From Lyophyllum atratum (taxonomy: Eukaryota; Basidiomycota; Agaricomycetes; Agaricales; Lyophyllaceae): a stretch of DNA of 36,180 nt. The notes beneath the pieces were generated by a model, which was given only the letters and a program-made list of their open reading frames with translations, did no database searches and had not been told where the DNA came from. The position numbers and the translations under genes were made by a program. Positions 29,259 to 36,180 of this stretch are shown piece by piece (the stretch's first letter is position 1; each line of letters opens with the position of its first letter). Where the stretch lies: contig JACGCN010000119.1 in assembly GCA_014905825.1 (NCBI GenBank), positions 1-36,180 of the forward strand, written 5' to 3'.

Positions 29259-31253
29259 CTATGTCAACGCCTTTATATCTCCGGTGCCCTCAGCAGCAGG
29301 AAGTGCTGTGGTATCGTCAAGAGCACCGCCTCGGGGTGCAGAGAAACGCGTGGTCTGAGGGGCTTTGACCTCATGCGCGCCACTCGATTCTTTAGGTTCG
29401 TCCTTGATCACGGGACTCTGGTCTCCAAGGTGGCCCTCCAAGAGGCCTTCCAACAAGCCTTCTTCGAGCGCTCCGTCAGGTAATCCACGAAGCCTTACAC
29501 TGTTCTTGCTTTTCTTCGTTTGATCTTTTGTCACCTATGTCCACCATGTATCAGTTATATAAATGGGCAGTGTTGCGGTGGTACATACCGCAACGTAAAG
29601 GGCGGTTGTAATGATAATCAGGGTTCCAATAACTGACAGGACGGAGGGTGTGGTCTTGAAAAAGATCCGCTCCAGGACTGCAGCGAATACTATCTTTGGA
29701 GCCCAATGTCAGATATACCATTGATATGAGTGAGCTCGTAATACCTGTGTGTACACGGCAATGGACCCTCTTCCAGCTGTTCACGCTGCAAGCCCATCGT
29801 TAGAAGAATCTAGCGTGTATATGTCAGGGGAGTATGTACTGAATCTGGTGAGGGCCAATTACCTGTGCTATAAAGCCAAGATGCCGATCATGACGAGAAG
29901 GCCAAGCCATTCAAGCTTTGTCGGCACAACGATTGGAGTTCTCTGGAGGACCAGCCTGAAGAATCGTTTTAGTATGATAATGTCGGGCACTCCAGACACG
30001 TATTTAACATACGCGGCAACAGCAACGATGACGCTCTGTAAAGAGAAAGAGGTCAATGCGTGGAGTGGGTGTGCTCGTTTCCCGATCGCTGTAATTGATG
30101 TATCTGCAATTCGGTGTTCGACGCGCTTACTAGAAGAGTTGCAGAATAACTTACAGGCACCAGTCGAGCCAAGGACGCCGATCAACGCCACGCTGCATGA
30201 GTTATGTCAGTGGCATGCAATACAGGTATGGACAGCTCCTACCCAACTGCGATCAGCCTTTCCTCCGGTGTTCCTTTTTCCGGATTTTCTGGCAAGCCTG
30301 CTCAGCGATATCAATGGAAAGAGGGTCTGTTCGGTGAGCGTCTCCGAAGAGGAATGCGGGACGTGCTATCAGGACAACACCAAGAAGGCTTATAACTAAC
30401 AAGCATCGTCGTATAGAAAACGCAGTATGACGGTAGACAACCACACTCACTGCTTGCTAGTGCTTCCTTTTTGTGTATCTCTCCTTCAAAAAATGGCCAG
30501 AAATGCCTGTACATAGCGGAGCAAGGAACGTCAAAACAGTCGCATCCGAGAGTGATAGATACTGCAAGGAATAATATATGCCGAAAACACCAAAAACCTG
30601 ACAGTCGACGCGTTAGTGATCGCCCCACTTGCGTTTAAGATCACGAACGTACCCCGAAAATCCGCGGAATACAAGCAATAGCCGAACGCCTCTTGGGCCT
30701 AACCATGGGTCTGGCACCCCAGCATAGATCCTAGGTAGAAGTTCTAGTCGGATTCTGAATAGTGAAGGAGGGGCACTACGTACATGTATACCATGGAGCA
30801 TACGTAAGTTATGATCTTGGAAGTTGGATTAGGTGGGCGACCGCGATCAGAGACGTCAGAAAAAAAAGTCGGTAGAAAGCATACCATTCGAACGGCGATC
30901 AACTAGAGAGACGCACGACTTCAGTCAAGGCCCTCGAAGCCTACTCATGATGAGAACTCACCTCAAACGTGGATACAGGTGGGTCAATACTGTTGAGCCT
31001 TTTCACAGCGACATTCACTAAAGACAAAAACGCCTGCGATCCCGTCACGAGCAACAGCCCCATATTGTTCTTCACAATATCCCACAGCCAGATACTTTCG
31101 TCGCCATCTCCCTGCTTGCTGCATCTCATCCTCAGCGAGCTCCTCTGGAGTGGAGGTTCCGATTCCGCGGTGTCCGAGTAGTCCCAACGGCGAACGGTCT
31201 AGCGAAATTTGCATACTCGGGCGTCAACGCTGTGTACGTTTGCGGGACGACAT
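29259..31253 (-). pseudogene. EamA/DMT-family transporter, tandem copy B (multiply frameshifted)
   Basis: Paralogue of copies A and C. ATG at 31253 (MSSRKRTQR then stop): relative to copy C one base is missing within the first ten codons, and the conserved text continues in another frame as YTALTPEYANFAR. A second loss lies near 31085 (G run), separating RWRRKYLAVG from DIVKNNMGLLLVTGSQAFLS. A third, near 29880, turns the expected GFIAQ into a stop after LLVMIGILAL. Otherwise the transporter reads well: NVAVKRLNSIDPPVSTFEV, YLSLSDATVLTFLAPLCTG, LLGVVLIARPAFLFGD, DTSITAIGKRAHPLHALTS and TPIVVPTKLEWLGLL. The C-terminal tail is KKSKNSVRLRGLPDGALEEG followed by LLEGLLEGHLGDQ, ending at 29259. Three separate breaks make this the most damaged copy. 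Confidence 0.72.
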
Positions 31254-32016
31254 GACTCTTCGTGGCACAGGGAAGCACCAAGCAAGTCTCACTGGAATGC
31301 TTGTTGTATGGTTCCTTGAAGAAGCTCGCAGGCCTCTTCAGTGTCCAGGGAATCGAGGAACGAAGCTGGAAGTACAGAGGGGCGAGGAATGGGGCTCCGC
31401 AGATTGGAACAGCATGTTTTCTAAAAAGTGCCTGCGCCGAAATCATAATGATCAAAGAAATGACTTGTCTAATCGGGCCGATAAAGCCGGAATCGGCCGC
31501 TCCAACCTGGAGCTACTGTGACACTGATTTGGTTATAGTGAGAATCTGGTACATTGATTCCAAGTAGAAGCCAGAGGTTTCATTTGCCATGGTGTCCTGG
31601 CATACGATGCGGCTTCATGGTATTCTTGTAATTTTCTTGACAGAGACGACGAGAAAAATGATAAAAGATCTTCCCGCCACAACTCAAGCGTAAAGAGCTG
31701 TTCAGGTCATTGTTGTACCTAGTACTTACATAGTAGTAGCAAGATCAGCGCCCATAAATGTAAGTAGTTATGTTCCCGAAGGCATGTACATCATCCTCGT
31801 CTATCCGTGCGAAACCCCGCTAATACAATATATCTAGATGCCCTGCTTCCAGCCGCATGTTGGGATGCAGGGCGTAATGAGAAACTATATCACTGTCTAT
31901 ATACGAGCCTTAGTATCCTCGCTACCCTCATGGGTGGTAGCGCCGTAGTCTCTTCGAGTTCATCCTCTTGGCTGTCGAGGGAACGTGTTTTCTGAGCCGC
32001 ACCCACCTGGCGAGGC
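31254..32016. other. Spacer between DMT copies B and C
   Basis: About 760 bp. The 5' flank of copy B (about 31440-31570) shows weak resemblance to the 5' flank of copy C (about 34080-34160; both contain an ATCGG(G)CC-CGAT-rich run and a GGAATC box), as expected of a tandem unit of about 2.6 kb. No separate gene seen. Confidence 0.4.
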
Positions 32017-33901
32017 CTATCGATTCTTCAGGTGCGCCCTTGAGCCCTGCTCTTCCGCATGGCCCGCTAATAGACCATCTAGCAATCCTTCTTCAAGCGC
32101 TCCTTCAGGTACGCCACTGAGTCTGAGGCTGCTCTTATTTTTCTTCGCTTGGGTCTTCGTCAACTACATAAGCAGCAGATTAGCTGTGGCGATATCGGCG
32201 ATCATGCTAGTACATACCGCAACATAAAGGGCGGCCGTGATGATGATCACAGTTCCGATGACGGACAGGATGGAAGGCGTTGTCTGGAAGAAGATGCGTT
32301 CCAGAACCGCAGCGAAGACCACCTACGAGATTCGTGATATCAGGATAAAGGAACTAGAAGGAGGGATGAGCTATACGCACCTGAGTATACACAGCGGTAG
32401 ATGCTCTGCCCGCCGTTTCTCGCTGTAAGCCCATCGTGAGAAGGACCTTAGTTTGTATTATCAGTAAAGACATCCATGACGTCGATGATGTATGCATACC
32501 TGGGCAATAAACCCGAAGACACCGATCAGAATGAGAAGAGCAAGCCATTCAACCTCAGTCGGCACAACTATCGGCGTCTTCTGGATGATCATCCTGGAAG
32601 GACATAGTATCAAAAACTTAGCAGTTGGCTGTCATGGCATGTAGACGTACGCGATGACGGCCACAATTACACACTGCGAGGAGAAAGAGGTCATCGCATG
32701 GAGCGGGTGTGCTCGCTTCCCGATGGCCGTGATAGATGTATCTGAAGACGTTTAGTATTTACGACCAGCGTCCAAGAGACTGAGATAGTAACATACAGGC
32801 ACCGGTTGCACCAAGAACACCGATCAACGAGACACTGGGATAACCTATGTCAATTATAGGCACAACCTCGAATGGTAAAAGGTTACCCAACAGCAATCAA
32901 TCTCTGCTCTGATGTCACCGTTTCTGACTCGTGGACGCCAACTGCGCGACATTAGGATCGGTTGACAAAGTGTGTATGGTGTTGACATCTCCGAAGAGGA
33001 AGGCCGGACGTGCTATTAATACAACTCCAAAAAGACTGAAAACTGGAAATGGGGATCAGCCTCAAATCTGGATTGACGAGCGTGACAATGGTCATGCTTA
33101 CTGCTTGCGAAAGCCTCCCTCGCCGTATACCTCTCTTTCAAAAAGATCGCCCCACAGATGCCTGTACATAGCGGCGCAAGGAACGTCAAGACAGTCGCGT
33201 CTGATAGAGATAGATATTGTAATGAATAATATATGCCCAGAAGTCCGAAAAACCTGCAAATTGAGGGTTATTGACCAGCCCACTTCTTCGTTGGTAAACG
33301 TACCCGGAAACCCGCGGAATACAAGCAATAATCGAACACCTTTCGGGCCCAAGAACGGGTCAGGCACTTTGGCATAAATCCTACAACCAAGCTGCCTTTA
33401 GGTTTCGCGAATGAAGAAAAAAACGCAGAACATACATGTAGGCCATGGAAAACACGTAAGTTATGATCTAGACAAACAATCGGCTGTGATGAGAGGCGTA
33501 GCAGCACAGAAAGCAGTCGGGGATACATACCATTCGAACAGCAATCAACTGCGAGGTAACGTCGCGTAAATCGATGGTTTTTGAAGTCTTTCATTAGGAC
33601 ACACCTCAAATGTCGACACGGGTGGGTCGATACTGTTAAGCTTTTTCACAAAGACATTCATCAAAGAGAAAAATGCCTGAGATGCTGTTACGAGCAGCAG
33701 CCCAACATTGCTTTTCAAAACCTCCCCCACAACCAAATACTTTGCCCGCCATCTTCCTGTCTGCTGCGCACTGTCGTTGACGAGCTCTTCAGGGGTGGGT
33801 GGTTCCGACGCTACAGCGTCTTGAGGGGTCTCTGCAGTGTTTGACCTGGAAAAGGTGGCACATTCGGGCGTCGACGCTGTGTATGCGTTACGGGACGACA
33901 T
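32017..33901 (-). CDS. EamA/DMT-family transporter, tandem copy C (apparently intact)
   Basis: Every exon I could check reads in the expected frame. Exon 1 is 33605-33901: MSSRNAYTASTPECATFSRS, TPEELVNDSAQQTGRWRAKY, then LKSNVGLLLVTASQAFFSLM and KKLNSIDPPVSTFE. Later exons: AKVPDPFLGPKGVRLLLVFR, YYSLQYLSLSDATVLTFLAP with LCTGICGAIFLKERYTAREA, LLGVVLIARPAFLFG-type text, DTSITAIGKRAHPLHAMTSF with SSQCVIVAVIA, IIQKTPIVVPTEVEWLALLI with LIGVFGFIAQ, VLLTMGLQRETAGRASTAVY, VVFAAVLERIFFQTTPSILS with VIGTVIIITAALYVA. The last exon is cytosolic: LTKTQAKKNKSSLRLSGVPE then GALEEGLLDGLLAGHAEE, stop at 32017-32019. Ten helices in two EamA repeats, about 450 residues. Family role: membrane export or organelle import of small metabolites; substrate unknown. 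Not every middle junction was placed exactly (32900-33240), so one hidden defect cannot be excluded. Confidence 0.8.
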
Positions 33902-36180
33902 AGAGTTTGTGTGGGCCGCAAAGCAACAGGTAATCCCCGCACAAGTGCTGGTTGGTTTGGGGAACGGGGAAGCTCAACGGGCCTGGCGTGAGCTGGGACA
34001 AAAGAAGAACAACTCTAGAAGAACAGCCCAGAAATCAGGACACCGACTCGGCGCTTGGAACGCCATGCTGCCCTGAAGGGGTGCCTCGCGTGTTGATGAA
34101 ATTACGAGGAAATTAACCACATGATCGGCCCGATGCCACCGGAATCTGTAACAATTACGTTTTGTCTGCAGGATCAGGATATCGATGGGTCCTAATTATT
34201 ACTTTTAACCCACACACATTATTCAATTCATTGTTCACTGACCTTCCTTCCTTCAGAACTGTGCTATACACAAGTCCTACAGAAGAGGTTTAGCTTGGGA
34301 TGAAAACATTGTCCCTCGACCTCGGAGTTCAACACTCTGGCATTCGCGGGCGTTGAATTTGGCTTAATATCATTTTGGGGCTTGCTGTCATTCTCATTCA
34401 AGGGTCTGAAAGATTCATGACCATTCCATGGACCTTCTTCTCCAGGAGTCAGAAAGCCCGAGGAATCCAGGATAATTGTATGTCTTGACTGGTCTGATCT
34501 ATGAAGCGCTACTTACGAGAAATAACTTATACACTTGGAAGTAGGCGAACATCGTGACTGTAAATCATGTCAGGCTCTGCTTTGAAAAGCTATATAAGAT
34601 CCGTCTTCCAGCGAATGCTTGCGATCGCAACAGAATTATACTTGGCTAAGACGCGTATATGTACAACATGATCGTGTAGATTAAGTATCAAACGCGATCG
34701 CTGATCTTCGCCGATCGGCCGACGCCAGCTGTTCCTGAAGGCGTACCTCGCTCCTAACTGCAAGGATCCTGAGTCGCGCTTGAGTCTTGAGCATCCCATA
34801 CATTTAAACAGCCTCTGATCCTGCTAGCACTAGTGGGAGCCCCGGTTTGTATATCTGGGCGTTGCGTGGCGATACCCTTCTGTCAAGGAAGGCCACTCCT
34901 CAAATATGATCACCTTTCCTTGAAGTGCCACACTCTTGTAACGAGACCTGGTGCTAGACAACCAATTTTGACCAGTCAATGGTGGGAGATACGAAAAATC
35001 TGACTATCTGGATCGGGTAGGTTATGTCCTCCTTCGTCTCCCAAGCCTCACTGTCGACCTTGTCTAAAAAGTGTAGACGTACCTGGGTCCATAGACGTCT
35101 ATACTACAACTTTGAGACTTCGATGTTCTGCCCTCTGTTACAAATCTAGACTGGACAATGTGGCATCTAGGTACCAAAGGTCTCTCTGCGAGCCAGTAGG
35201 AGTAGTATGCTCTTGCCAGACGTTACGAAAAGCGTCGACATGCGTCACGTATCCAATAGACACCCAAAGTATGACACCATGCGCCTGCCTTCATGCGAGC
35301 AACAAGATAAGCCCACTCCATGCTATAGTCCCCGTAGAACCGAAGGGCCTGCCGTCTTAACCGGTGCGAGGATCATCGGGCCACAACAGCCAGGGCACCC
35401 CTTCTCCACGTTCCCCGGAACATACACGTCGGAGGGGGGACGTCTGTCTCTCTGGACGGGTTCTGTCGAGCCGGAACTCGTTTCAGGAGGAGCTGAGCTA
35501 GTCCATGACGGGGTAATCCGTTTCAACCCGCCGACTGATCCAGCTCACACGCCAAACGAGCTGAAGGCGGTGGATAATGACGGTGATTGACAGAGAAGGC
35601 AATCTAATCTGGGATCGAATAAGGCGAACGAATAGACCGGGCACCTCCTCGTCGATTGTGTGAATCGGGTGTAAGACTATGGCGCTAGTGGATGCCGAGA
35701 GCCGGATGCCCAGATAAGGAGGCTATTGTGGGTTTGAGGGGGACAGCCTCGACAGGCCTGGGAGGGGACGTCCTCGTTGCAGGATGAGCATGTGGTGTCG
35801 GTGATCAAAATCAGGAAGCAGGGATAAGATTCAAGAAGGAAGTCAATTGCATGACAGGCACGTGAGATCGTGAGGGCAGATAGAGTGAAGGAGATATAGA
35901 TTGGCGCCATTCCTCGACATTGCTTCGATCGTGTGTGAGTGATCAATGATTGGATCGCTGTGCTGTTCGGTATGGTGCGAGCGGTGTAGATCTCGGAACG
36001 CGAAACGGCCTCCGTGTAACATAGATGCCATCCTGAAGAGAAAGAACTTTGTGGGTCGAGGCAGTGTTTCTAGACAACAAGCCAAGACCTGTTAGATAGC
36101 ACAAGCGCGGACTGATATCCGGCGATACACGGTGAGCAATGAGTAGAGCGTGACAAGCGGAGCTTTCGATCAGGGGGCTG
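33902..36180. other. About 2.3 kb with no recognisable gene
   Basis: The left part is presumably the promoter of DMT copy C. Beyond about 34200 I find only frames without family features, including 35207-35590 (plus; contains GARIIGPQQPGHPF) and 35677-35946 (minus; hydrophobic start YISFTLSALTISRACHA and a Cys-rich stretch). Neither has supportable splice partners or known relatives. A partial gene running off the right edge is possible. Confidence 0.35.

Noticed and set aside
35207..35946. Possible small genes on both strands near the right edge
   Set aside because: No ATG context, splice sites, signal peptide or homology that I could support; left as unassigned sequence.
1..36180. tRNA or rRNA genes and CRISPR arrays
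   Set aside because: I saw no cloverleaf-type A/B box pair, rRNA text or regularly spaced short repeats; CRISPR arrays are not expected in a fungal nuclear genome. A covariance-model search for tRNAs would be decisive but could not be run.

Overview
The window looks like nuclear DNA of a mushroom-forming fungus (Basidiomycota, Agaricomycetes). Its genes are cut by many short introns of about 50-65 bp with GT...AG ends. The families are typical of that group: F-box/leucine-rich-repeat proteins, a cysteine-bearing secreted family, a Zn2Cys6 regulator, an allantoate-permease-type (ACS) MFS transporter, a fungal chromate (CHR) transporter, EamA-type transporters and retroelement relics. Most genes had to be assembled exon by exon, because single open frames show only fragments.

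Layout. 1-3.8 kb: two F-box/LRR-like genes, both broken or incomplete. 3.95-4.54 kb: a compact six-exon SUMO gene. 4.76-6.2 kb (minus): a cysteine-bearing, probably secreted family. 6.24-11.17 kb: a direct segmental duplication carrying two copies of an unrecognised intron-containing gene, both with frameshifts, flanking a decayed reverse-transcriptase-like relic. 11.7-19.5 kb: a metabolic block of chromate transporter, D-erythronate-dehydrogenase-like epimerase and class II ketose-bisphosphate aldolase (all minus), then, across a divergent promoter, an ACS-type MFS transporter (plus). 20.2-23.5 kb: a Zn2Cys6 regulator (plus). 24.55-26.08 kb: a predicted secreted protein with two related domains. 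26.7-33.9 kb: three tandem EamA/DMT transporter paralogues on the minus strand, one apparently intact and two broken. 33.9-36.18 kb: no recognisable gene.

How the genes may work together. The dehydrogenase, aldolase, transporter and regulator form a plausible catabolic cluster for a small sugar acid or related carbohydrate: import, NAD-dependent oxidation, aldol cleavage and local regulation. No kinase is visible here, so the pathway is incomplete or completed elsewhere. The substrate is inferred only from enzyme families.

A striking property is the number of one-base frame breaks in otherwise well-conserved genes, many of them in short homopolymers. SUMO, the dehydrogenase and the rightmost DMT transporter read through cleanly; the chromate transporter, MFS transporter, aldolase, regulator and other DMT copies do not. 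This is either gene decay in a repeat-rich region or uncorrected consensus errors. The sequence alone cannot decide, and every 'broken' call below carries that caveat.
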